Assembly: GCA_019751125.1 (NCBI GenBank)
Contig: JAIENU010000124.1
Coordinates: 1-47,538, forward strand
DNA length: 47,538 nucleotides
From: Burkholderiales bacterium
GTDB taxonomy: Bacteria; Pseudomonadota; Gammaproteobacteria; Burkholderiales; SG8-41
Reading direction: 5' to 3'
Each line of letters opens with the position of its first letter. Positions within the stretch are counted from its first letter, which is position 1. A program made the position numbers and the translations under genes. This document shows positions 17,398 to 26,781 of the stretch, piece by piece. A model generated the notes under the pieces. The model was not told the origin of the DNA. It was given only the letters and a program-made list of their open reading frames with translations, and did no database searches.

Positions 17398-18405
17398 GTG
17401 CAACTGACCCTGCTGATCCCCGACCTGCTGCCGGCACAAGGCGCAGATCACATCGCACGTGGACAGGCGCCGCTGCTGCGCCGGCTGCTTGCACGCGGCA
17501 ACAGCCATTTTTTTCCGGCCATCGCAGCGGAACACTGGTTGTGCCAGGCCTTTGAAGTTGAACAGCGCCAGGACTGGCCTGCGGCGCCACTCACCGCGCT
17601 GCTCGACGGCCTGCCCGCCGAATCCGGCCACTGGCTGCGCGCCGACCCGGTCCACCTGCAACTGCACCGCGACCGCATGGCGGTGCTCGCAGCGCCCGCG
17701 CTCGAACTCACGCAGGACGAAGCCGGTGCACTGTGCCAGACGCTGAATGCGCATTTTTCAGGCGAAGGGCTGCATATCGAGGCTGCACGCCCGCTGCGCT
17801 GGTATATCACCGGCGCCGATGCGCCCGGCCTGCCGCTGCCTACGCCCTCGCAGGTCGCCGGCCGCGCGCTGCCGCGCAAAGCCCTGCCCGCGCCCTGGCA
17901 CCGCCGGCTCACTGAAATCCAGATGCTGCTGCATGAACATCCAGTCAACCACGCCCGCGAAAGCCGCGGCGCGCTGCCGGTGAACAGCCTGCTGCTTTGG
18001 GGCCACGGTCAGCGGCTCGGGGTGCCGGGGCGCCATTACAGCCATGTCTGGAGCAGTGACGCCCTGGCCGTCGCGCTGGCCGTGCAAAGCGGCGCCGAAT
18101 GCGCCGATACCCCCGCTTCCGCCTCCGCATGGCTGGCCACCGGCCACACCAGCCCGGGCAGCAACCACCTGGTGCAACTGGATGACGCCCACCTTGGTGC
18201 GCGCTACGGCGGCCCTGAACGCTGGATCAGTGCGCTGGAACAGCTGGAACGTGACTGGTTTGCACCGCTGTGGTCGCTGCTCGGCGGCAGGCTCAAGGTC
18301 ATCGACCTCGTCGCACCGGGTGATGATCATTGCCTGCGTGTCGGCATCACCGCCGCGCACAAGCTGCGTTTCTGGCGGCGCGATGCCTGGCCGGAAAGCC
18401 CGTGA
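17398..18405 (+). CDS. RpfE-like conserved protein (COG4255-type)
   Basis: 335 residues starting with GTG. It resembles the conserved proteobacterial proteins annotated as RpfE-type regulatory protein or phosphoglycerate-mutase-like, which are found directly upstream of recJ, as here (4-bp gap). Visible landmarks: LTLLIPDLLPAQGADHIARG at the N-terminus, a central HPVNHARESRGALPVNSLLLWG and a C-terminal HKLRFWRRDAW. The NxxWGxG-type stretch resembles alkaline-phosphatase-superfamily mutases, but I do not see the full metal-ligand set, so enzymatic function is not supported. Biochemical role is unknown. No signal peptide or membrane helix. Confidence 0.75.
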   Translation: MQLTLLIPDLLPAQGADHIARGQAPLLRRLLARGNSHFFPAIAAEHWLCQAFEVEQRQDWPAAPLTALLDGLPAESGHWLRADPVHLQLHRDRMAVLAAPALELTQDEAGALCQTLNAHFSGEGLHIEAARPLRWYITGADAPGLPLPTPSQVAGRALPRKALPAPWHRRLTEIQMLLHEHPVNHARESRGALPVNSLLLWGHGQRLGVPGRHYSHVWSSDALAVALAVQSGAECADTPASASAWLATGHTSPGSNHLVQLDDAHLGARYGGPERWISALEQLERDWFAPLWSLLGGRLKVIDLVAPGDDHCLRVGITAAHKLRFWRRDAWPESP

Positions 18406-18409
18406 AGCG

Positions 18410-20182
18410 ATGAGCAGCATCGTCATCCGCGAGGTCGATGCCGCCGCCCGCGCACAACTGCTGGCCTCGGGTGTCCATCCGCTGCTGGCGCGGCTGTATG
18501 CGGCGCGCGGCATTGCGGATGCGGCTCAGCTCAAGGCCGAGGCCGCGCGGCTGATTCCGCCGGACCGGCTGCTCAACAATGAAAAAATGGCGGCGCTGCT
18601 GGCCGACGCCATCGCCGCCGGAAAAAAACTGCTGATCGTCGCCGACTATGATGCCGACGGCGCCACCGCCTGCGCGGTCGGCCTGCGCGCGCTGCGTGGC
18701 TTCGGTGCGCAGGTGGATTACCTGGTGCCGAACCGCTTTGAATACGGCTACGGCCTGACGCCGGAAATCGTGCGCCTCGCCGCCACGCAGAAAAAGCCGG
18801 ACATCCTGATCACCGTCGACAACGGCATCGCCAGCGTCGAGGGCGTGGCCGAAGCCGCACGGCTGGGCATGGATGTGCTGGTCACCGACCACCACCTGCC
18901 CGGTGACGTGTTGCCGGCGGCGCGCTGCATCATCAACCCCAACCAGCCCGGCTGCAGCTTCCCGAGCAAACACCTTGCGGGCGTCGGCGTGATGTTCTAC
19001 CTGATGCTCGCGTTGCGCGCGGAGTTCAGGCGTCGTGGCGTGTATAGCGAAGGCAAAACCGAGCCCAATCTGAGCGCCCTGCTCGACCTGGTCGCACTGG
19101 GCACTGTCGCCGACGTGGTTCGTCTCGATGACAACAACCGCATCCTCGTCCATCTGGGACTGCAGCGCATGCGCGCCGGCCGCGCACATGCCGGCATTGC
19201 CGCACTGTTCAACGCCGCCGGCCGCGACATCCGCCGTGCCGCGGCCTATGACCTCGGCTTTGTCGCCGGGCCGCGGCTCAATGCCGCGGGACGGCTCGAT
19301 GACATGTCGCTGGGCATCGAATGCCTGACCACCGATGACCCGATACGCGCTGCCGACATCGCGCGCCAGCTCGACCAGCTGAACCGCCAGCGCCGCAATA
19401 TCGAATCCGGCATGCAGGACAGCGCACTCGGCGCGATGGAAGAGATTGAACCGGGTTTTTCCCTGAGCCTGTTCGATGCGCAGTGGCATCAGGGCGTGAT
19501 CGGCATCCTCGCCTCGCGCCTGCGCGAGCGCTTTCACCGCCCGACCATCGCCTTCGCGCCGGCGGGCAATGGCGAAATCAAGGGCTCCGGGCGTTCGATC
19601 CCGGCGCTGCACCTGCGCGACGCGCTCGACCTGGTGTCAAAACGCCAGCCCGGACTGATCCTGCGCTTTGGCGGCCACGCCGCCGCCGCCGGACTGTCGC
19701 TGCGCGAAGCGGATTTCACTGCTTTCAGCGACGCCTTCGAAAACGCCTGCCGCGAACTGCTGACACCGCAGGACCTGCAGCGCGAATGGCTCAGCGACGG
19801 CGAACTCGAAACCGGAGAACTCCAGCTCGCCAGCGCGCAATGCATCGCCGAGGAAGTCTGGGGCCAGGGTTTTCCCGAGCCGCGTTTTCACGGTGAATTC
19901 ACCATTGCCAGCCAGCGCGTGGTCGGCGAGCGCCACCTCAAGCTGCGGCTACGCCGCGAAGCAAGTCCTCCTGGGGGACGCTGCGAAGCAAGTCCCCTTG
20001 GGGGGCGCTGCGAAGCAAGTCCCCTTGGGGGAAGCCAGCGCGGACAGCAGCTCGACGCCATGCTCTTCGGCCATGCCGAACCCCTGCCCGACAAGGTCAT
20101 CGCCGGCTACCGCCTCTCCGTTAACCACTACAACGGCGCAGTCACGCTGCAGCTGATCCTCGATCACTGGCAGCCTGCCTGA
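18410..20182 (+). CDS. recJ: Single-stranded-DNA 5'-3' exonuclease RecJ (with in-frame repeat insertion)
   Basis: 590 residues from the ATG at 18410. DHH motifs: VADYDADGATA (about 80), TVDNGIA, TDHHLPG (motif III, about 160), and the DHHA1 region with GGHAAAAGLSL. RecJ degrades single-stranded DNA in recombination and mismatch repair. Near the C-terminus (19956-20036) three tandem 27-bp units add about 27 residues, REASPPGGR then two CEASPLGG units, within the OB-fold domain; the frame is kept. That is the only break from a standard RecJ. A long open frame extends upstream to 18044 but overlaps the rpfE-like gene and is not coding. Confidence 0.94.
   Translation: MSSIVIREVDAAARAQLLASGVHPLLARLYAARGIADAAQLKAEAARLIPPDRLLNNEKMAALLADAIAAGKKLLIVADYDADGATACAVGLRALRGFGAQVDYLVPNRFEYGYGLTPEIVRLAATQKKPDILITVDNGIASVEGVAEAARLGMDVLVTDHHLPGDVLPAARCIINPNQPGCSFPSKHLAGVGVMFYLMLALRAEFRRRGVYSEGKTEPNLSALLDLVALGTVADVVRLDDNNRILVHLGLQRMRAGRAHAGIAALFNAAGRDIRRAAAYDLGFVAGPRLNAAGRLDDMSLGIECLTTDDPIRAADIARQLDQLNRQRRNIESGMQDSALGAMEEIEPGFSLSLFDAQWHQGVIGILASRLRERFHRPTIAFAPAGNGEIKGSGRSIPALHLRDALDLVSKRQPGLILRFGGHAAAAGLSLREADFTAFSDAFENACRELLTPQDLQREWLSDGELETGELQLASAQCIAEEVWGQGFPEPRFHGEFTIASQRVVGERHLKLRLRREASPPGGRCEASPLGGRCEASPLGGSQRGQQLDAMLFGHAEPLPDKVIAGYRLSVNHYNGAVTLQLILDHWQPA
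19956..20036 (+). repeat. Three tandem 27-bp GC-rich palindromic units inside recJ
   Basis: Units begin at 19956, 19983 and 20010. Each starts GCGAAGCAAGTCC and holds the self-complementary core CCCCTTGGGG (the first unit has two changes, the last differs at its end). Nine codons per unit keep the reading frame. A fourth copy of the same sequence, inverted, is in copA at 27149-27170. Confidence 0.9.
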
Positions 20183-20240
20183 ACGCGCCAGGTGCGATAA
20201 TTCCGGACGAGCCGCAGCAATCAGATTGCGGCCGAGAGGA

Positions 20241-20270
20241 GAAAAATATTGTTTAAAAACAATAGCTTAC
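20241..20270 (-). repeat. AT-rich dispersed element, copy E
   Basis: Minus-strand core GTAAGCTATTGTTTT (13 of 15 to consensus), followed nine bases later by a run of five T. It covers the start of the next gene. Part of it is also a perfect hairpin, ATTGTTT / AAACAAT with two bases between (20248-20263). Confidence 0.65.
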
Positions 20271-21163
20271 AATCAAACTGGCTGGTGCTGCGCCGGCTGA
20301 TTGCACTCAGCGCAGTCTGCATCGCAACCTGCATGCCGGTGAGCAGCCTGCAGGCCGCGGGCCCGGTGATCTACGAACGCGAATCCAAATTCGGCACCGT
20401 GGTCGTCACCGATGAAGGCAACAACACCCGCGCGCTGCGTTTCGGCCGCGACGGCGTGCGCCAGAGCCTGGTCAAGCTTGATGACCCGGAACACCTCGCA
20501 CTCGCCTATACGGCAGTCGCGCTGACCGGACTGACGTTGTGCGCAGAGCCGAAACGCATCCTGGTCATCGGCCTCGGCGGCGGCACGCTGCCGCGTTTCC
20601 TGCGCCACCATTACGCCGAAGCAACCATCGACGCCGTCGACATCAACCCCGAAGTGGCGATCGCGGCGATCACCCAGCTCGGTTTCCGCGAGGATGCGGC
20701 GATGCGCATACATATCGCCGACGGCCGCAAGTTCGTCGAAAGTGTGCGTGAGCCCTACGACGCGATCTTTCTCGATGCCTATGGCGCGGATTCGGTGCCG
20801 GTGCACCTGACAACAAGCGAATTCATGGCCGCGGTGCGCCGTGCGCTGCGCCCGGACGGCGTGGTCGTCGGCAACGTCTGGAGCACCTCGACCCGGCCAC
20901 CCTATGCCGCCATCGTCAGCACCTATCGCGCCAGCTTCGACAACCTGCATGTGCTGCGGGTGCGCGGCACCGGCAACCGCATCCTGCTCGCCACGCCGCA
21001 CCGCGAATACAGCGAGCTGGCGGCACTGACCGACCGCGGCCGCCAGATCTCGGCACAAAAAAAATTCCGCTTCGACCTCGGCCAGTTGTTCGAATCCAGC
21101 GTGATGCCGCTGTGGAGCATGCCCGGCGGCGCGGTGTTAACCGACGCCGCGATGGGTATTTAG
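20249..21163 (+). CDS. Exported spermidine-synthase-like methyltransferase-fold protein
   Basis: 304 residues from a TTG start chosen because GAGAGGAG lies 7 bases upstream and because an N-terminal signal follows: basic LRR, hydrophobic [21 protein letters not shown], likely cleavage near residue 36. The rest is a spermidine-synthase-like Rossmann domain: [31 protein letters not shown] and [16 protein letters not shown]. The aminopropyltransferase gatekeeping Asp region is present in part, but an exported location is unusual for a polyamine enzyme, since its substrates are cytosolic. Substrate unknown. The first codons fall inside the AT-rich repeat, so the start could have been reshaped by it. 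Confidence 0.8.
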   Translation: MFKNNSLQSNWLVLRRLIALSAVCIATCMPVSSLQAAGPVIYERESKFGTVVVTDEGNNTRALRFGRDGVRQSLVKLDDPEHLALAYTAVALTGLTLCAEPKRILVIGLGGGTLPRFLRHHYAEATIDAVDINPEVAIAAITQLGFREDAAMRIHIADGRKFVESVREPYDAIFLDAYGADSVPVHLTTSEFMAAVRRALRPDGVVVGNVWSTSTRPPYAAIVSTYRASFDNLHVLRVRGTGNRILLATPHREYSELAALTDRGRQISAQKKFRFDLGQLFESSVMPLWSMPGGAVLTDAAMGI

Positions 21164-21215
21164 CGGGGCTTGGCCGGGGCATTCCGGTAAAATCGGGGTT
21201 TTTCGCGGAAATCCC

Positions 21216-22320
21216 ATGGAAGCCGAACGCATCAACGCCATCGCCAACCGCCTGCAGGACCTCAACGCGCGCACGGAGGCGCTGCGGAGGTATCTTTGAC
21301 TACGATACCAAGACCCGCCGTCTCGAAGAACTGATCAAGCTCAGCGAAGACCCCGCACTGTGGAATGACGCGGCGCGCGCCCAGGAAGTCGGCCGCGAAC
21401 GCAAGACCCTCGAAGGCATTGTTGTCACGCTGCACGACCTCGACCGTGACCTCGGCGATGCGGGCGAGCTGCTGGAAATGGCCCGCGCCGAGAACGATGA
21501 CAACACACTCGTCGCCGTTGAAGCCGACGCCGCGAAACTCGCCGGCATCGTCGAAGGCATGGAATTCCGCCGCATGTTCGCCAATCCGATGGATCCGAAC
21601 AGCTGCTTTCTCGACATCCAGGCCGGCTCCGGCGGCACCGAAGCCCAGGACTGGGCCTCGATCCTCGAGCGCATGTATCTGCGCTACTGCGAGAAAAAAG
21701 GCTTCCGTGCCGAGGTGCTGGAAGAGTCCGAAGGCGACGTTGCCGGCCTGAAGAGCGCGTCGCTGAAAATCACCGGCGACTACGCCTTCGGCCACCTGCG
21801 CACCGAAACCGGCGTGCACCGGCTGGTGCGCAAGTCGCCCTTCGACTCCAACAACCGCCGCCACACCTCCTTCGCCAGCGTCTTCGTCTACCCCGAAGTC
21901 GATGATTCGATCGAGATCGAGGTCAACCCGGCCGACCTGCGCGTGGACACCTACCGCGCCTCCGGCGCCGGCGGCCAGCACATCAACAAGACCGACTCCG
22001 CGGTGCGCATCACGCACATTCCTTCAGGCATCGTCGTGCAGTGCCAGAACGACCGCTCGCAGCACCGCAACCGCGCCGAAGCGATGGCGATGCTCAAGTC
22101 CAAGCTCTACGAACTCGAACTGCGCAAGCGCAACGAACAGAAGCAGGCGCTGGAGGACTCCAAGACCGACATCGGCTGGGGCCACCAGATCCGCTCCTAT
22201 GTGCTCGACCAGTCGCGGATCAAGGATCTGCGCACCAACGTCGAGATCGGCAACACCCAGGCCGTGCTCGACGGCGACCTCGACGACTTCATCACCGCCA
22301 GCCTGAAATCCGGCCTTTGA
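21216..22320 (+). CDS. prfB: Peptide chain release factor 2 (programmed +1 frameshift)
   Basis: 367 residues when read as 21216-21296 joined to 21298-22320; E. coli RF2 has 365. The first frame gives 27 residues ([20 protein letters not shown]...) and hits TGA at 21297-21299. Skipping T21297 continues as Asp-Tyr-Asp. RF2 recognises UAA and UGA; the SPF anticodon-like tripeptide (RKSPFDSN) and the peptidyl-hydrolysis motif GGQ (about 252-254) are both present. The slip site is the standard self-limiting control: when RF2 is scarce the ribosome shifts at CTT-TGA. Followed by lysS after 11 bp, an old and common pairing. Confidence 0.97.
21286..21300 (+). promoter_or_regulatory. prfB programmed frameshift site
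   Basis: GGAGG (21286-21290), three bases, then CTTTGAC (21294-21300). The internal Shine-Dalgarno-like sequence stalls the ribosome and the Leu-tRNA slips from CTT to TTT at the in-frame TGA. Spacing matches the known E. coli site. Confidence 0.95.
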
Positions 22321-22331
22321 TCGGACCCCCC

Positions 22332-23837
22332 ATGGAAACCCCGAACACCACCCCGCCCGCCATCGACACCAACAAGATCATCGAGGAGCGCCGCGCCAAG
22401 CTTGCCGCGATCCGCGCCGCGGGCACCGCCTTTCCCAATGATTTTGTCCGCGAGCATTACGCCGGAGAGATCAGCGCAGAACACGGCGCAGCCGAGGCCG
22501 CGGCGCTGGCCGCTTCCGGCATCAACGTCGTCGTCGGCGGCCGCATCATGCTGAAACGGGTGATGGGCAAGGCCAGCTTCGCCACCATCCAGGACATGAG
22601 CGGCCGCATCCAGGTCTATGTCTCGGTGGATGACACCGGCGCCGAAACGCTGGAAGCCTTCAAGCACTACGACATCGGCGACTTCATCGGCGTCGAGGGC
22701 ACGCTATTCAAGACCCAGAAGGGCGAACTGACAGTGCGCGCAAAAAAACTGCGCCTGCTCACCAAGTCACTGCGACCGCTGCCCGAAAAATTCCACGGCC
22801 TCACCGACCAGGAACTGAAATACCGCCAGCGCTACGTTGACCTGATCGTCAATGCCGACACCCGCGAGGTCTTCGCCAAGCGCTCGCGCATCATCCAGTC
22901 GGTGCGCAGCACGCTGATCGACGACGGTTTTCTCGAAGTCGAAACGCCGATGATGCACCCCATCCCCGGTGGTGCCGCCGCGCGCCCCTTCAAGACCCAC
23001 CACAACGCGCTCGACATGGAGCTCTTTCTGCGCATCGCGCCGGAGCTGTACCTGAAGCGCCTTGTGGTCGGCGGCCTGGAGAAAGTGTTCGAGGTCAACC
23101 GCAATTTCCGCAACGAAGGCATGTCGACCCGGCACAACCCGGAATTCACGATGCTCGAGTTCTATGCCGCATATTGGCGTTACGGCAACCTGATGACCTT
23201 CATCGAAGGCATGCTGCGCCGCGCCGCCGAAACGGTGACCGGCAGCGCCGTGGTCAACTATCAGGGCAGGACCATCGACTTCGCCAAACCCTTCGAGCGC
23301 CTGACCATCACCGGCGCGATCAAAAAATACCGCCCGGACATCACCGACGAAGAACTCGCCAGCCGCGAGCGCATCGTCAGCCGCCTCAACGCGATGAAAG
23401 TGCCGTTCCGCGAACACGACGGCCTTGGCGGCCTGCAGCTGACGCTGTTTGAAGCCACCGCTGAAGCCCAACTCTTCGATCCGACCTTCATCATCGACTA
23501 TCCGGCCGAAGTCTCGCCGCTGGCCCGCCGCAGCGACAGCAACCCGGACATCACCGAACGCTTCGAACTGTTCATCGCCGGCCGCGAGATCGCCAACGGC
23601 TTCTCGGAGCTGAACGACCCCGAAGACCAGGCCGCGCGCTTCATGGAGCAGGTCAAACAGAAGGACGCCGGCGACCACGAGGCCATGCACTACGACGCCG
23701 ACTACATCCGCGCGCTGGAATACGGCCTGCCGCCCACAGGTGGTGCCGGCATCGGCATCGACCGCCTGGTCATGCTGCTGACCGACAGCCCGTCGATCCG
23801 CGACGTGATCCTGTTCCCGCACATGCGGCCGGAATAA
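22332..23837 (+). CDS. lysS: Lysyl-tRNA synthetase, class II
   Basis: 501 residues from ATG 22332, the normal length for bacterial LysRS. An N-terminal OB-fold anticodon-binding domain ([20 protein letters not shown], about 60-150) is followed by the class II core: motif 2 in [20 protein letters not shown] and motif 3 in [20 protein letters not shown] near the C-terminus. It charges tRNA-Lys. The long open frame upstream to 22041 overlaps prfB and is spurious. No paralogue-like insertion. Shares the transcript of prfB. Confidence 0.97.
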   Translation: METPNTTPPAIDTNKIIEERRAKLAAIRAAGTAFPNDFVREHYAGEISAEHGAAEAAALAASGINVVVGGRIMLKRVMGKASFATIQDMSGRIQVYVSVDDTGAETLEAFKHYDIGDFIGVEGTLFKTQKGELTVRAKKLRLLTKSLRPLPEKFHGLTDQELKYRQRYVDLIVNADTREVFAKRSRIIQSVRSTLIDDGFLEVETPMMHPIPGGAAARPFKTHHNALDMELFLRIAPELYLKRLVVGGLEKVFEVNRNFRNEGMSTRHNPEFTMLEFYAAYWRYGNLMTFIEGMLRRAAETVTGSAVVNYQGRTIDFAKPFERLTITGAIKKYRPDITDEELASRERIVSRLNAMKVPFREHDGLGGLQLTLFEATAEAQLFDPTFIIDYPAEVSPLARRSDSNPDITERFELFIAGREIANGFSELNDPEDQAARFMEQVKQKDAGDHEAMHYDADYIRALEYGLPPTGGAGIGIDRLVMLLTDSPSIRDVILFPHMRPE

Positions 23838-23857
23838 AGCTCTGCCAGCGCCGCCCG

Positions 23858-25828
<1,971 letters not shown>

Positions 25829-25879
25829 ATCGCGCAATTCAGCACGCAATACAGCGCAAGCCATTGAACTTCATCACCT

Positions 25880-25947
25880 CCATCACGTCCAAGTGATGGC
25901 GTAACACTTTGTAAACGCGGCAGTTTTTCACAGCCTTGCAGGCTGTG
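25880..25947 (+). promoter_or_regulatory. Inverted and direct repeats upstream of the glycine-zipper gene
   Basis: Three signals in a 163-bp gap: a perfect 7-bp inverted repeat CCATCAC/GTGATGG (25880-25899); a 10-bp-period direct repeat GTAAC/GTAAA (25901-25915), the spacing of OmpR-family sites; and a perfect 8-bp inverted repeat CACAGCCT/AGGCTGTG with three bases between (25929-25947). None has a T-run on the exit side, so they look like protein sites or mRNA structure rather than terminators. Confidence 0.4.
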
Positions 25948-25991
25948 CTGCGATACAGTGGCGCCGCTTTCTTAATGAAAGGAGCCACAAC

Positions 25992-26615
25992 ATGTCTGAA
26001 ACCAAAAAACTCAATCCCCTGATCGTGCTCGCTGCGGTGTCAGTGACGCTGTTCAGCCTGCTCGGCATCGCTGCCATTACCGGCGTGCTGCCAACCTCGT
26101 TCTCGAAAAGCAGTGAAAGCGCACTGCAAAACGAGACCGCCTCAACGGCGTCGCCGAAAAGCGACAGCAAGACCGCTTCGGCACCGGCCAAACCGGCCGC
26201 GAAGACCGAATCGGCAAACAAGGTTGCATCGGCGCCAGCCCCGGCAACTGCGGCTCGCGAGCCTGCAAAAGCCGCGCCGGTCTGCAACAACTGCGGCGTG
26301 GTCAGCGAAGTGCGCGCGATCAAGCAAAAAGGCGAAGGCAGCGGCCTCGGCGCAATTGCCGGCGGTGTGGTGGGCGGCCTGCTCGGCAACCAGGTCGGCG
26401 GCGGCAGCGGCCAGAAGATCGCCACTGTGGCGGGTGCCGCAGGCGGCGCCTATGCCGGACACCAGATCGAGAAGAACGTGAAATCGACGACGCGTTACGA
26501 CGTCATCGTCAACATGGATGACGGCAGCGTGCGCAGCTTCGCCTACGACAGCCAGCCCGCCTTCCAGGCCGGCGCCAAGGTGAAGGTCGTCAACGGCGCG
26601 CTGACCGCCGGCTGA
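25992..26615 (+). CDS. Glycine-zipper 2TM (SlyB-like) envelope protein
   Basis: 207 residues. An N-terminal signal anchor (IVLAAVSVTLFSLLGIAAITGV, about 10-32), an Ala/Lys/Ser-rich linker (about 40-95), then CNNCGVV and the glycine zipper GAIAGGVVGGLLGNQVGGGSGQ followed by VAGAAGGAYAGHQIEKNV. The C-terminus (YDVIVNMDDGSVRSFAY) is the usual beta domain of these proteins. Family members sit in the cell envelope and are often induced by envelope stress; the mechanism is unclear. A strong ribosome site (AAAGGAGCC) precedes the ATG, and a terminator follows, so it is probably a single-gene transcript. The CNNC pair just before the zipper is typical for betaproteobacterial members. Confidence 0.85.
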   Translation: MSETKKLNPLIVLAAVSVTLFSLLGIAAITGVLPTSFSKSSESALQNETASTASPKSDSKTASAPAKPAAKTESANKVASAPAPATAAREPAKAAPVCNNCGVVSEVRAIKQKGEGSGLGAIAGGVVGGLLGNQVGGGSGQKIATVAGAAGGAYAGHQIEKNVKSTTRYDVIVNMDDGSVRSFAYDSQPAFQAGAKVKVVNGALTAG

Positions 26616-26636
26616 CCGGGTTCTTCACCGTTCAGC

Positions 26637-26663
26637 AAGCGCCCCTGCGGGGGCGCTTTTTTT
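26637..26663 (+). terminator. Rho-independent terminator after glycine-zipper gene
   Basis: AAGCGCCCC, loop TGCG, then GGGGCGCTT running into seven T. A strong classical terminator 22 bp after the stop codon. Confidence 0.93.
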
Positions 26664-26709
26664 CGCCTGCATTTCGCCGGAATCAAATCTGATGCTCGAT
26701 GGGATATTC

Positions 26710-26739
26710 ATAAGCAATTGTTTTCATTGATGATTTACT
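26710..26739 (+). repeat. AT-rich dispersed element, copy C
   Basis: Core ATAAGCAATTGTTTT (14 of 15 to consensus); the following sequence is T-rich but interrupted (ATTTACT). Lies between the terminator and the copA promoter. Confidence 0.65.
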
Positions 26740-26746
26740 CAGGGCT

Positions 26747-26775
26747 TTGCAATATACCCCATTGGGGTATATATT
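26747..26775 (+). promoter_or_regulatory. copA promoter with CsoR-like operator
   Basis: -35 TTGCAA (26747-26752), 17 bp, -10 TATATT (26770-26775). The spacer is filled by a perfect inverted repeat TATACCCC-ATT-GGGGTATA (26753-26771). TACCC/GGGTA palindromes are the known form of operators of the CsoR/RcnR repressor family, and a CsoR-type gene closes this cluster. A repressor bound here would block polymerase until Cu(I) releases it. The expected transcription start falls at or beside the copA ATG (26782), so the message may have no leader. Confidence 0.8.
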
Positions 26776-26781
26776 TTGGAC

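Noticed and set aside
17209..17754. N-terminal extension of lolC/E
   Set aside because: Composition is that of antisense sequence; the LolC/E first helix starts just after 17208.
18044..18409. N-terminal extension of recJ
   Set aside because: Overlaps the rpfE-like gene in another frame, no family match; RecJ starts at 18410.
21297..21299. In-frame TGA in prfB as a sign of a pseudogene
   Set aside because: It is the known programmed frameshift site with correct context.
25929..25947. Hairpin CACAGCCT/AGGCTGTG as a terminator
   Set aside because: No T-run follows on either strand; listed as a possible protein site instead.
26776..26781. TTG start for copA
   Set aside because: Overlaps the expected transcription start; the ATG two codons later is a better start.
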